In this document: piece after piece, positions 48,549 to 57,818 of the stretch
Layout of the letters: the number at the start of each line of letters is the position of its first letter
How positions within the stretch are numbered: position 1 is the stretch's first letter
From: Paractinoplanes tereljensis
GTDB lineage: Bacteria > Actinomycetota > Actinomycetes > Mycobacteriales > Micromonosporaceae
Reading direction: 5' to 3'
Assembly (NCBI RefSeq): GCF_016862435.1
Contig: NZ_BOMY01000030.1
Coordinates: 1 to 64,000, forward strand
DNA length: 64,000 nt
Made by a program: the position numbers and the translations under genes
Notes under the pieces: generated by a model
The model's database searches: none
What the model saw: the letters and a program-made list of their open reading frames with translations, nothing else
Told to the model about the DNA's origin: nothing

Positions 48549-49582
48549 CCTGGCTTCGCCTTGACGGGGTGACCCGGCGGTTCGGGGGCAAGGACGCGCT
48601 GAGCGGTCTGAGCCTTGATGTCGAGCAGGGCGAGTTCATCGCCCTGCTCGGCCCCTCCGGCTGCGGCAAGTCGACCGCGCTGAACTGCCTGGCCGGCCTG
48701 CTCCCGCTGTCCGAGGGCAGCATCTGGCAGGACGACGTGCGCCTCGACACGCTACCGCCGGAGCGGCGCGGCTTCGGCATGGTGTTCCAGAGCTACGCGC
48801 TCTTCCCGCACCTGTCGGTGCGCCGGAACATCGCGTTCGGCCTGCAGATGCGGCGGCTGCCCCGGGCCGAGGTGCGCCGCCGCACCGACGAGGCGATCAA
48901 GCTGGTCCAGCTCGAGGAGCACGCCGGCAAGCTGCCCGGCCAGCTCTCCGGCGGGCAGCAGCAGCGGGTCGCCATCGCCCGCGCGGTGGTGCTCGAACCG
49001 TCGCTGGTGCTGATGGACGAGCCGCTGTCCAACCTGGACGCCAAGCTGCGCCTGGAGATGCGCACCGAGATCCGCCGGCTGCACCAGAGCTTGGGCCTGA
49101 CCACCGTCTACGTGACCCACGACCAGGAGGAGGCGCTGTCCATGGCCGACCGCCTGGTGGTGCTGCGGGACGGCCGGGTCCAGCAGATCGGCACCCCGGA
49201 GGAGCTGCACACCCGTCCCGCCAACCGGCACGTGGCCGACTTCATGGGCTACCGCAACCTGCTGCCGATGACGGTCACCGCGGTGACCCCGGCGGTGGTC
49301 ACCGTCGAGGGAGCCGGTCTGACTCTTAGGGGTACGGGGGTGGGCACGCTCGCCGTGGGCGATGAGGTGGTCGCCGCCGTCCGACCCGAGGATCTGCAGG
49401 TCGGGCCGGACGGGGTGCCGGTCACCGTGGAGGTCGTCGAGTATCAGGGGCGGGAACTGGCCGTGGAGGCGCGCACCGCGCAGGGCACGATGCTGCACCT
49501 GCGGGCGGTGGAACGGCCGACGCCCGGCGACCGGATCACGGTGGTCGCCGATCCGGCCCGGGTCCTGGTGTTTCCGGCATGA
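48545..49582 (+). CDS. ABC transporter ATPase (PotA/Fbp type)
   Basis: A 345-residue ATPase with Walker A GPSGCGKST (about 37-45), signature LSGGQQQR, Walker B LVLMDEP, an H-loop at YVTHDQEEAL, and a C-terminal TOBE-type domain (255-345). The layout is that of the polyamine/ferric/aminoethylphosphonate group rather than a shared sugar ATPase such as MsiK. The GTG start overlaps the binding-protein stop, and its own stop overlaps the first permease. Confidence 0.93.
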   Translation: MTWLRLDGVTRRFGGKDALSGLSLDVEQGEFIALLGPSGCGKSTALNCLAGLLPLSEGSIWQDDVRLDTLPPERRGFGMVFQSYALFPHLSVRRNIAFGLQMRRLPRAEVRRRTDEAIKLVQLEEHAGKLPGQLSGGQQQRVAIARAVVLEPSLVLMDEPLSNLDAKLRLEMRTEIRRLHQSLGLTTVYVTHDQEEALSMADRLVVLRDGRVQQIGTPEELHTRPANRHVADFMGYRNLLPMTVTAVTPAVVTVEGAGLTLRGTGVGTLAVGDEVVAAVRPEDLQVGPDGVPVTVEVVEYQGRELAVEARTAQGTMLHLRAVERPTPGDRITVVADPARVLVFPA

Positions 49583-50448
49583 CGGAGAAGACCGCGCTGC
49601 GGCACCGGCTCGCCGAACGCGGTGTCGACCGGCAACTGCTGCTCCTGCTGCCGGCCCTGCTCGCGGTGCTGATCCTGTTCGTCTACCCGTTCGCGTACGG
49701 CATGGGGCTGTCCTTCCAGGGCGGCCTGGGGGCGTACCGGACCTTCTTCGAGGACGCCTATCAGCGCGACACCATCTGGACCACCCTCCAGCTCGCGCTG
49801 CCGGCCGCCTTCCTGAACGTCGCCGCCTCGGTGCCGATCGCCTACCGGATGCGCGGCCGCTTCCGCGGGAAACGGCTGCTCACCACGCTGCTCGTGGTGC
49901 CGATCACGCTCGGCACCGTGCTCACCGCCGAGGGGCTGCTCAACTTCCTCGGGCCGACCGGCTGGTTCAACCGGGTGCTGCTCGACGCCGGGCTGGTCGA
50001 CGCGCCGCTGCGGCTCACCAACAACTACTGGGGGGTGTTCTTCTCCCTGGTCATCACCGGGTTCCCGTTCGCGTTCCTGCTGATCCTCTCCTACCTCTCG
50101 GGCATCGACCCGACCCTGGAACGGGCCGCCGCGACGCTCGGGGCCGGTTGGTGGCCGCGCTTCCACCGGATCACGCTGCCGCTGCTCGCGCCCGGGCTGG
50201 CCACCACGTTCTGCCTGACCTTCGTGCTGGCGTTCAGCGTCTTCCCCTCGGCGATCCTGGTCGGCGACCCGGCCGGGACCACCCGGGTCATCTCCATCGC
50301 CGCCTACCACGCGGCCTACGAGGCCTACGACTATTCGCTGGCCAGCGCGATCGCCGTGGTGATGGGCGTGGTCGAGCTCGCGGTCGTGGCGGCCGTGCTG
50401 GGCGTGCGGTCGCTGTTCTACACCGGCTCGACGGGAGGCAAGGGATGA
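49579..50448 (+). CDS. ABC transporter permease 1 (PotB-like)
   Basis: A 289-residue protein with six TM segments (first at about 18-38) and the EAA loop with signature [21 protein letters not shown]. It overlaps its neighbours by ATGA at both ends. With the second permease it forms the membrane channel of the importer. Confidence 0.9.
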   Translation: MTEKTALRHRLAERGVDRQLLLLLPALLAVLILFVYPFAYGMGLSFQGGLGAYRTFFEDAYQRDTIWTTLQLALPAAFLNVAASVPIAYRMRGRFRGKRLLTTLLVVPITLGTVLTAEGLLNFLGPTGWFNRVLLDAGLVDAPLRLTNNYWGVFFSLVITGFPFAFLLILSYLSGIDPTLERAAATLGAGWWPRFHRITLPLLAPGLATTFCLTFVLAFSVFPSAILVGDPAGTTRVISIAAYHAAYEAYDYSLASAIAVVMGVVELAVVAAVLGVRSLFYTGSTGGKG

Positions 50449-51278
50449 AACGGCGCCTGGTGGCCACCCCCGGGGCCTGGTTGGTCTGGGGTGCGGTCGG
50501 GTTCTTCTTCGTGATGCTGGCCGGGGTGATCGGGTCGGTGCTGGTCAGTTCGTTCGGGCGGCGCTGGTTCGACACCTGGCTCCCGGAGAGCTGGACCGAT
50601 CAGTGGTACGGGCAGGCTTGGACCGAATTCACGCTGCCCGCGGTCCTCGTCGTCACGATCGAGGTGTCGATGCTTGTCGTGCTGATCTCGGTGCTCGTAG
50701 GCGTACCCGCCTCTTATGTCTTGGCCAGAAGGAAATTTCCTGGCCGGCGCCTTCTCTATCTTTTGTTTCTGCTGCCCATCCTGATGCCGCCGATCACCTA
50801 CGGCATCCCGCTCGCCACCGTGCTCTACAAGTACGGCTTCGCCGGAAACATGTCCGGGGTGGTGCTGGCCAATCTGGTGCCGTCGATCCCGTTCGTGATC
50901 CTGACCATGACGCCGTTCATCGAGCAGGTCGATCCGGCGATCGAACGCGCCGCGCGGATGTGCGGCGCGCGCACCTGGCAGGTCTTCGCCCGGATCCTCG
51001 CGCCGCTGCTGGTGCCGGGCATCCTGGCCGCGTCGATCCTGGTGCTGGTGCGCACGGTCGGCATGTTCGAGCTGACCTTCCTGACCGCCGGGCCGGACTC
51101 GCAGACCCTGGTGGTGGCGCTCTACTACACGATGTCGGCGGCCGGGATCCGGGCGCAGCAGTCGGTCGACGCGATGGCCGTGATCTACACGTCGATGATG
51201 CTGGTGTTGCTGGTGGTGGCGTTGCGCTTCGTGAATCCGACCCAGCTGGTGGCCCGCGTGAAGGAAGATGTCGATTGA
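50445..51278 (+). CDS. ABC transporter permease 2 (PotC-like)
   Basis: A 277-residue protein with six TM segments (first at about 12-34) and the EAA motif [24 protein letters not shown] 50445 overlaps the stop of permease 1. The start of the mannonate-dehydratase-like gene overlaps its own stop. It pairs with permease 1 in a hetero-dimeric channel. Confidence 0.9.
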   Translation: MKRRLVATPGAWLVWGAVGFFFVMLAGVIGSVLVSSFGRRWFDTWLPESWTDQWYGQAWTEFTLPAVLVVTIEVSMLVVLISVLVGVPASYVLARRKFPGRRLLYLLFLLPILMPPITYGIPLATVLYKYGFAGNMSGVVLANLVPSIPFVILTMTPFIEQVDPAIERAARMCGARTWQVFARILAPLLVPGILAASILVLVRTVGMFELTFLTAGPDSQTLVVALYYTMSAAGIRAQQSVDAMAVIYTSMMLVLLVVALRFVNPTQLVARVKEDVD

Positions 51279-52480
51279 AGATCGTCGAGGCCCGGGTGAT
51301 CGTCACCTGTCCCGGGCGCAACTTCGTCACCCTGAAGATCGTCTGTAGCGACGGCACGACCGGGGTGGGGGACGCGACGCTCAACGGGCGTGAGCTCGCG
51401 GTCGCCGCCTATCTGACCGAACACGTGGTGCCCGCGCTGATCGGGCGGGACCCGGCGCGGATCGAGGACACCTGGCAATACCTGTACCGCGGCGCCTACT
51501 GGCGGCGCGGGCCGGTCACGATGACCGCCATCGCGGCGGTCGACACCGCCCTCTGGGACATCAAGGGCAAGGTGGCCGGGCTTCCGGTTTACCAACTGCT
51601 GGGTGGTCGGTCGAGGTCCGGCGTCCAGGTGTACGGGCATGCCAGCGGTTCGTCGACCTCTGACGTGTTGGCCTCGGTTGCCGGATTTGTCTCCCGGGGT
51701 TATCGCGCCGTGCGGGTGCAGGCCGAGGTCCCCGGAATTCCGGACATTTACGGAATTTCCTCCGGGCCGGCCTATGAACCGGCCACCTTTGGGGTCGCCA
51801 CCGAGTCGTCGTGGTCCACGCCTGACTACCTCGCGCACATCCCCGCGGTCTTCGAGGCGGTGCGGGACGAATTCGGGCCCACCCTGCAACTCCTGCACGA
51901 CGTGCACCACCGGCTCACCCCGATCGAGGCCGCCCGGCTCGGAAAGTCACTGGAGCCGTACGCCCTGACCTGGATGGAAGACCCGGTTCCGGCCGAGCTG
52001 CAGGACGGGTTCCGGCTGATCCGGCAGCACACCACGACGCCGCTCGCGGTGGGGGAGGTGTTCAACTCGATCTTCGACTGCTCGACGCTGATCTCCGAGC
52101 GGCTGATCGACTACATCCGCACCACCGTCGTGCACGCGGGCGGGATCACCCACCTGCGGCGGATCTTCGACCTGGCCGCGCTCTACCAGGTGCGGTCCGG
52201 GTCGCACGGGGCCACCGACCTGTCGCCGGTCTGCATGTCCGCCGCCCTGCACCTCGACCTGGCCATCCCCAACTTCGGGCTGCAGGAGTACATGCCGCAC
52301 ACCGCGGAGACCGACGCCGTCTTCCCGCACGGGTACCGCTTCGCCGACGGTTACCTGCACCCGGCCGAGGAACCCGGGCTCGGCGTCGACATCGACGAAT
52401 CGCTGGCCGCGACCTTCCCGTACCGGCCGGCCGCCCTGCCGGTCAACCGTCTGACCGATGGAACCATGCACGATTGGTGA
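51275..52480 (+). CDS. manD: D-mannonate dehydratase-family enolase-superfamily enzyme
   Basis: A 401-residue ManD/RspA-type enzyme. Residues 10-80 match the family start ([50 protein letters not shown]). The catalytic set is in place: Arg147 and Tyr159 (base dyad), Asp209 and His211 (HDVHHRLTP), Glu235 (WMEDPV) and Glu261 (GEVFNS) as metal ligands. It removes water from D-mannonate to give 2-keto-3-deoxygluconate, although some family members act poorly or on gluconate. The TTG start overlaps the permease stop (TTGA), with AAGGA upstream. It links the transporter to hexuronate or aldonate catabolism. Confidence 0.9.
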   Translation: MKIVEARVIVTCPGRNFVTLKIVCSDGTTGVGDATLNGRELAVAAYLTEHVVPALIGRDPARIEDTWQYLYRGAYWRRGPVTMTAIAAVDTALWDIKGKVAGLPVYQLLGGRSRSGVQVYGHASGSSTSDVLASVAGFVSRGYRAVRVQAEVPGIPDIYGISSGPAYEPATFGVATESSWSTPDYLAHIPAVFEAVRDEFGPTLQLLHDVHHRLTPIEAARLGKSLEPYALTWMEDPVPAELQDGFRLIRQHTTTPLAVGEVFNSIFDCSTLISERLIDYIRTTVVHAGGITHLRRIFDLAALYQVRSGSHGATDLSPVCMSAALHLDLAIPNFGLQEYMPHTAETDAVFPHGYRFADGYLHPAEEPGLGVDIDESLAATFPYRPAALPVNRLTDGTMHDW

Positions 52481-52580
52481 CCCGCATGGCTCCCCGCTTG
52501 CTCCATAGGAACCGTCCACCATCCCGGTGGCCTGCCGATTTTCGCTGGCAGCAAGAAAGTCCGCCGGGGGAGGAAACGAA

Positions 52581-53753
52581 ATGAGTACGTCCGTCATAAG
52601 CAAAGCGCAGGCACAGAACGTCGCCGCGGCCCGGTACCGCGCGGCCGTCGCCGACATTCCCGAAGTGCTGGAGATGGTGGCGGACGTCTGCCGGGCCCCG
52701 ATGGCCGCGCTCAAGGTCATCGGCGACACCGAGGCCCACGTGGCCGTCGGTCACGGCATGCCCGTCCTCGGCGAGGTGCCCAAGGCCGCCTCGCTCTGCG
52801 ACATGGTGTCGGAGGCCGACCACGCGATCGCCGTCGACGACGCCGAGCACGACCCCCGGATGTCCCAGCACCCGCTGGTCGCCGGCGACGCGCACGTTCG
52901 TTTCCTGGCCGCCGCGCCGCTGCACTACGACGGGCACATCGTCGGCGCCCTGTGCGTCTTCGACCCGGGCCCGCGCGAGATCGACGCCGAGACCACCACC
53001 CGGCTCCTCGAGCGCATCGCCAAGCGCATCGACTCCGAGACCGCGCTGCGGCACATGCTCACCGAGCAGCAGCCGCTCCCGGTCCCGATCGACCAGGACG
53101 AGGTCGTCATGGCGATCTCGCACGAGGTCCGCACCCCGCTCACCGTCATCCGCGGCCAGCTGGAGATGCTCACCGAGAACCCGAACGCGATCAACCCCGA
53201 ATACCTCAAGCAGGCCGAAGCCGTACGCCGGAACGCCGACCGCCTCTGCCGCACCGTCGACAACCTGTTGCGCGCAGTCAATCAGAGTCGCCACGCGCCC
53301 ATCGGCGAACGCAGCGTGATCGACCTGCGTGACGCTATGCGCTCGGTGCTATCCGAACTCGGTCCGGTCGCCAACCGGGTGCTGCTCGACCTGCCCGGCC
53401 AGCCGGTCTGGGTGAACGCCGACCAACGGCTGCTGGAAATCGCGGTGTCGCAGCTTGTCAACAATGCCCTGCACCACGGCGGACCGACCGCCCCGGTGAT
53501 CCTGTCGGTGGCCGGCAGCGGCCAGCCCACCATCGAGATCCGCGACCAGGGTCCCGGCCTCGACGAGACCGAACTGAGCCGGCTCGGCACCGCCTTCTAC
53601 CGCTGTGACGAGGCCCGCCGCCAGGAGAAAGCCGGACTCGGCCTGGGCATCAGCATCAGCCGCCGGATCTGCGAGGCGCAGGGCGGAACGCTGACGTTGC
53701 ACAGCGTGCGGGGATCCGGTGTGGTCGCCCGAATCGCGTTCCCCGCAGCGTAA
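52581..53753 (+). CDS. Soluble GAF-domain histidine kinase
   Basis: A 390-residue cytoplasmic kinase with no TM. It has an N-terminal GAF domain (about 25-150; VGHGMPVLGEVPKAASLCD, LVAGDAHVRFLAAAPL), HisKA with His181 in ISHEVRTPLT, and HATPase motifs NNALHHGG, RDQGPGLDETE and GLGLGISIS. GGAGGAAACG precedes ATG 52581. No response regulator is adjacent, so it is an orphan kinase. A small ligand or redox cue may bind the GAF domain. Confidence 0.92.
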   Translation: MSTSVISKAQAQNVAAARYRAAVADIPEVLEMVADVCRAPMAALKVIGDTEAHVAVGHGMPVLGEVPKAASLCDMVSEADHAIAVDDAEHDPRMSQHPLVAGDAHVRFLAAAPLHYDGHIVGALCVFDPGPREIDAETTTRLLERIAKRIDSETALRHMLTEQQPLPVPIDQDEVVMAISHEVRTPLTVIRGQLEMLTENPNAINPEYLKQAEAVRRNADRLCRTVDNLLRAVNQSRHAPIGERSVIDLRDAMRSVLSELGPVANRVLLDLPGQPVWVNADQRLLEIAVSQLVNNALHHGGPTAPVILSVAGSGQPTIEIRDQGPGLDETELSRLGTAFYRCDEARRQEKAGLGLGISISRRICEAQGGTLTLHSVRGSGVVARIAFPAA

Positions 53754-53843
53754 CGGTCTGCTAACCATTAGCCATTCTGGTAGTCGCGCTCCGAGGAAGA
53801 TCGGAATAGGGTTCGCGCGGCATCAACAAATCCAGGAGTGGTC

Positions 53844-54800
53844 ATGCGTCGAACCCTCGCTGCCTTCGCCGTGCTCGCGACGCTGCTCGCGACCTCGGCC
53901 TGCACCTCGAAGGCCAAGGCCGACAGCGCGCCGGCCGGCAGCACCAAAGTGGACGTCGGGGTCATCGCGATCATCGACGTCGCCCCGATTTACCTGGGTA
54001 AGGCCAAAGGTTTCTTCAGCAAGCGCGGCATCGACCTCAACCTCACCGCCGAGCAGGGCGGCGGGCCCATCGTCAAGGGTGTGCTCGCCGGGAAGTACCA
54101 GTTCGGCTTCAGCAACGTGACCTCGCTGATGGCGGCCCAGTCGGACGGCGCTCCGCTCAAGGCCGTGGCCAGCGGGGTGGCCTCCACCGGCCGGTCCGGC
54201 CGCGACTTCTCGGCCGTGGTGGTGCGCGACGGCAGTCCGATCCGGACGGCGAAAGACCTGGTCGGCAAGAAGATCGGCGTCAACATCCTGAAGAACATCG
54301 GCGACACCACGGTCCGCCAGTCGGTGCGCAAGGCCGGCGGCGACGCCAGCTCCCTCAGCTTCGAGGCGATCCCGTTCCCGCAGATGGCCGGGGCGCTGCG
54401 CAGCGGAAAGGTCGACGCGGCCTGGGTGGTCGAACCCCAGCTGTCCGAGATCCTCACCTCGGGCGGCAACGTCGTCGCGTCCAACTTCGTGGACACCGCG
54501 GCCGACCTGACGGTCGCGCTGTACTTCACCAGCCAGGCGACCATCGGGCAGAACCCCAAGCTGGTCGCCGACTTCACGGCGGCGATCCGGGAGTCGCTCG
54601 ACTACGCGGCGGCGCACCCCGAAGAGGTCCGCGACACCGTCGGCACCTACACGCCGATCAACGACACCGTGCGGATCAGCATGATCCTGCCCAGCTGGCC
54701 GGAGAACATCAACCGGGCGTCGCTGGAGAAGGTCGCCCAGCTGGGCCACAAGGACGGCATCTTCAAAAAGACCCCGTCCCTGGACCAGCTGCTGCCCTGA
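53844..54800 (+). CDS. NMT1/TauA-type binding lipoprotein
   Basis: A 318-residue periplasmic-binding-type protein with a lipoprotein signal (ATLLATSACTS, Cys near 20; Thr at the -3 position is unusual) and an NMT1/SsuA-like body (IDVAPIYLGKAKGFFSKRGI, EQGGGPIVKGVLAGKYQFGF, AWVVEPQLSEIL). Such proteins feed aliphatic sulfonate, nitrate or pyrimidine-precursor ABC importers. No permease or ATPase gene is beside it. ATG 53844 has AGGAG 5 bp upstream. The substrate is unknown. Confidence 0.88.
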   Translation: MRRTLAAFAVLATLLATSACTSKAKADSAPAGSTKVDVGVIAIIDVAPIYLGKAKGFFSKRGIDLNLTAEQGGGPIVKGVLAGKYQFGFSNVTSLMAAQSDGAPLKAVASGVASTGRSGRDFSAVVVRDGSPIRTAKDLVGKKIGVNILKNIGDTTVRQSVRKAGGDASSLSFEAIPFPQMAGALRSGKVDAAWVVEPQLSEILTSGGNVVASNFVDTAADLTVALYFTSQATIGQNPKLVADFTAAIRESLDYAAAHPEEVRDTVGTYTPINDTVRISMILPSWPENINRASLEKVAQLGHKDGIFKKTPSLDQLLP

Positions 54801-54811
54801 CCGGGGCTGTC

Positions 54812-56845
54812 CTAGAAGCGGCCGCCGCCGCCTCGGCGGCCGCCACCTACGCCGCCGCCACCGCCGCCGGTTCGGCGGCCTCGGGAAGCGCTGCCGCCGA
54901 AGCCGCCTCCGCCCCAACTTCCGCCGCCGCCCCCATGGCCGGAGCGGGCGGCGCCGGACAGGATGCCGCCCAGCACCGCGCCGGCGAACGAGCCGGCATC
55001 GAAGCCGCCGCCCGGGCGTCCGTAGCCGCCGCCCCCTCCGCCGCCCCAGCTCTGCACGTCGGTGCGGGCTACCCGGCCGGCGCTGGCGGCGAGCTGCTGC
55101 GCCTGCTGGGCCTCGGTCAGCGCGGCGCCCGGGTTGGACGCGGCCAGGCTCTCGGCCAGGGCCAGATGCCGCTGGGCCTCGGACAGTGAGGCGCGGGCGC
55201 CGGCGTCCACCGCACCGCGGCGGGTGGTGATGAAATCGTTGGCCGCCGCCACCTCGCCCCGGGCCACCGGCAGCGCCTGGGCGAGCAGACTCCGGGCCCG
55301 GGCGTCGCGCTCGGCCGTGTCGCGGGCCGCGTCCAGGGCATCATCGAGGGCCGCGTCGGCAGCTTGCAGCCGGGCGACCGCGGCGACCGGGTCGGGCTGG
55401 GCGGCGGCCAATCCCGCCCGCACCTCGGCCACGGCCTGCTCGCCGCCGGACACCGCGGCAGCCAGGCCGGCCGGGACCGTGCCGCCTCCGTTCAGCACGG
55501 CCCGCGCCGCGGCGATCTCGGCCGTCACCTCGGCGATCAGCGCATCCGCGGCGACCCGCGCGGCCGGGAGGTCGGTGGCGGCCCGGTTGACCGCCGCGAT
55601 CAGCTGATCGGCCTGGTCCACCGCCTGCTCCGCAGCCCGAACCGCGAGCGCCGCCTCGGCCCGATCCCCACCGGGAACCGCGGCCGGGTCGCCACTCGGA
55701 GTCTCCGGGGCTTGCGGTGATGCGGCGGCGGCCAGGTCGGTGCGGGCCTGGGTCAGTGCGGAGGCGGCGAAGGTCAGGCGCTCGCGGGCCTGGTCGACGT
55801 TGGCGGTGATGGCGGTGACTGCGCTGCCCGCGTACCGGGCAAGGAGATCTTGAATGGTGGTTGTGGCCGCGGGCAACGCGGCCTCCAGGGCCGCGCGGCG
55901 CCGGTCGAGTTCGTCGGCCACCTCGGCGGCGTGGCCCTCCAGGTCGCGCAGCCGGTCGAAGGCCTCGGACTCCGCGTCGAGGCGGGCGTCGGCGGCCTGG
56001 CAGCGCTCGATGATCTGGGCCAGCGTGCGGCGGCGGGTGGCCTCGTCCGGGGCCGGCACCTCGTCGAGCGTCATCCGCAGCCGGAACGCCTCGGCCACGT
56101 CCTGGCGGGAGGCGTCGAGCGCCGCACGGAAGGGCCCGGCCGCGGCCGCGCCGTACTGACCGGCGGCCAGTTCCAGCTCGCGCTCGCTGGCCCGCAGGTC
56201 GTCGTCGAGCTCGATCAGCAGCGCGTTGGCCTGGTCGGTCAGCTCGGCCAGGCTCGGCCGGGCCGGCTGCGCGGGGGCCGGGGCCGTCGACCGGGCGGCC
56301 CGCCGGCGCCGCACGAAGACCCAGCCCAGGGCCACCACGATGACCAGCAGGATCAGCACGACCACCCAGGTGAGACTGCTCCCGGCCCCGGCCGCCTTGT
56401 GATAACCCTGGGCCGCGGCGATCACCGCGGCTGACCAGTCGCTCTTCGCCAGGGCCGGCTCGATGTCGTTGGCGGCGACGTCGCTGAGCTCGCTGTCGGT
56501 CAGCCGGGAGTCGTCCGGGAACGAGTAGGCGTACGCCCGGTCGCCGGTAGCGACGGCCAGCAGCGCGTCGCGGTCCCCGAGATCGCTGAGCCGGGCCGTC
56601 TCGTCGGTCCAGTCCTGCGCCGGCGTGCCGTCGAACGAGTCGACAAGCACCACGAACAACTGAATCCCGGTGTCCGCCTGCAGCTTGCCGAGCGCGTCGT
56701 CGACCGCCGCCCGGTCCTCGAGCACCCCGGCCTGGTCAGTGACCTGCCCGGCGAGCCGCTCAGGCGCCTGCGCCCAGGCCACCCCTGGCAGCAGAAGGCC
56801 GGCGGCCAGGACAAGCAGAGCGGCAAACCGCGAAATCCGTGTCAC
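54812..56845 (-). CDS. TPM-domain membrane protein with coiled-coil and Gly-rich tail
   Basis: A 677-residue protein. It has a signal peptide (1-26), a TPM domain (about 30-150; VTDQAGVLEDRAAVDDAL, YAYSFPDDSRLTDSEL), one TM at about 158-177, then a cytoplasmic Ala/Glu/Arg-rich coiled-coil region (190-590) and a tail that is more than half glycine with Arg and Ser (595-677). TPM domains are found in proteins of photosystem repair and membrane maintenance. The tail resembles those of YgcG-type proteins. It lies convergent to the binding-lipoprotein gene (11 bp between ends). The role is probably envelope-related but unproven. Confidence 0.85.
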   Translation of the reverse strand: MTRISRFAALLVLAAGLLLPGVAWAQAPERLAGQVTDQAGVLEDRAAVDDALGKLQADTGIQLFVVLVDSFDGTPAQDWTDETARLSDLGDRDALLAVATGDRAYAYSFPDDSRLTDSELSDVAANDIEPALAKSDWSAAVIAAAQGYHKAAGAGSSLTWVVVLILLVIVVALGWVFVRRRRAARSTAPAPAQPARPSLAELTDQANALLIELDDDLRASERELELAAGQYGAAAAGPFRAALDASRQDVAEAFRLRMTLDEVPAPDEATRRRTLAQIIERCQAADARLDAESEAFDRLRDLEGHAAEVADELDRRRAALEAALPAATTTIQDLLARYAGSAVTAITANVDQARERLTFAASALTQARTDLAAAASPQAPETPSGDPAAVPGGDRAEAALAVRAAEQAVDQADQLIAAVNRAATDLPAARVAADALIAEVTAEIAAARAVLNGGGTVPAGLAAAVSGGEQAVAEVRAGLAAAQPDPVAAVARLQAADAALDDALDAARDTAERDARARSLLAQALPVARGEVAAANDFITTRRGAVDAGARASLSEAQRHLALAESLAASNPGAALTEAQQAQQLAASAGRVARTDVQSWGGGGGGGYGRPGGGFDAGSFAGAVLGGILSGAARSGHGGGGGSWGGGGFGGSASRGRRTGGGGGGVGGGRRGGGGRF

Positions 56846-57187
56846 CTGCCCAACCTAAAGGTCGCCGCCCCGTTCCGCGCCGAGGGTGCACCCCGAGCTT
56901 GCGATCTTGAGGATCCGCTGTTCGCTCCGAACCGGAAGTCGACATGCCCGAGGTTCTGAGCGCCGCCAGGTTGGGGCCGGTGGTCGGCGCGAGGGGCGGG
57001 CCCGCCCGCAGCGGGCGCGCGGAGGGTGGGTTGCAGCTAGCGGGACTGAGTGCCACGGGACTGGGGTGGGGCGTACCTGAAGAAGAGCTTGTGGGAAGAC
57101 GCCGCCATCGGCCGTACGTCCGGTGGTGCGGCGCGGGGGGTGGACCAAGACTGTAGGCGCTATCAAGATCCGGGCGCGGAGGGGAAC
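56846..57187. other. 342-bp gene-free region
   Basis: It holds no plausible gene. A GC-rich hairpin (GCCCGCAGCGGGC core) lies near 57001-57015. The promoters of the leftward TPM gene and the rightward pair must be here, but no clear -35/-10 pair is visible. Confidence 0.55.
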
Positions 57188-57472
57188 ATGCCGACGGAGT
57201 TTGCCTTCGACAACCAGATTCTGGTGCTGGATGGGCGGGTGCTGGAGATCTTTCACCGGGACACCGAGGAGAGCCTGCGCTACCACGTGGCGTTTCTCCG
57301 GGTCGATGGGCAGCCGCACGGCGACGGGTTCAAGGTTCGGCTCGGGCGGGCGTACGGCGCCAACGACATCACCGGTGGGCGCCGCTGGAAGATGACCGCG
57401 GCGCAGTTCGCGGAGTTTCGTGAGTTCATCGCTCTGGCCATCGCGGCCCGCGACAACGAAGTGGGGTCCTGA
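57188..57472 (+). CDS. Small hypothetical protein, first of a pair
   Basis: A 94-residue mostly beta-strand protein (FAFDNQILVLDGRVLEIFHR, YHVAFLRVDGQ, FKVRLGRAYG) with a helix at its C-terminus. It looks like a small PH-like or barrel fold that reads as a sensor of membrane or ligand state. GAGGGGAAC precedes ATG 57188. Its stop is 1 bp from the next start, so both are co-translated. The family is not recognised. Confidence 0.65.
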   Translation: MPTEFAFDNQILVLDGRVLEIFHRDTEESLRYHVAFLRVDGQPHGDGFKVRLGRAYGANDITGGRRWKMTAAQFAEFREFIALAIAARDNEVGS

Positions 57473-57473
57473 G

Positions 57474-57818
57474 ATGTTCGACGAGCGCCGTATCCGCAAG
57501 CGTGGCCTCACCGCCCCAGCGCTGGTGCTGTCGGTCCGGGAGGCGTCGACCATGGGCGGCAACGGCAGCTGGATGAAGTACGACTACACGCTGGAGGTTC
57601 GGCCGGAGGGCGGGGCGCCGTTCCGGACCGAGGTGCGCGAGCGGTTCTACATCATCGAGCGGAAGCCGTCCGAGGCCGACGTGGTCACGGTGAAGTACGA
57701 CCCGGCCACCCTCAAGGCGGTCTTCCATCTGGAGGGCGACCCGCGGTTCGACCTCGAGGCCATGCAGCGCCGCACCACCCAGATGAAATGGGAGCAGCGC
57801 TCGACCGGGGACGGTTAG
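57474..57818 (+). CDS. Small DUF3592-like hypothetical protein, second of a pair
   Basis: A 114-residue protein with a strand-rich core (ALVLSVREAS, KYDYTLEVRPEGGAPFRTEV, EADVVTVKYDPATLKAVF). The VKYDP end recalls DUF3592-type domains, in which a short strand barrel precedes PxxP-like sequence. It has no TM. It starts 1 bp after its partner's stop and ends overlapping the convergent FKBP gene by 4 bp. Confidence 0.6.
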   Translation: MFDERRIRKRGLTAPALVLSVREASTMGGNGSWMKYDYTLEVRPEGGAPFRTEVRERFYIIERKPSEADVVTVKYDPATLKAVFHLEGDPRFDLEAMQRRTTQMKWEQRSTGDG

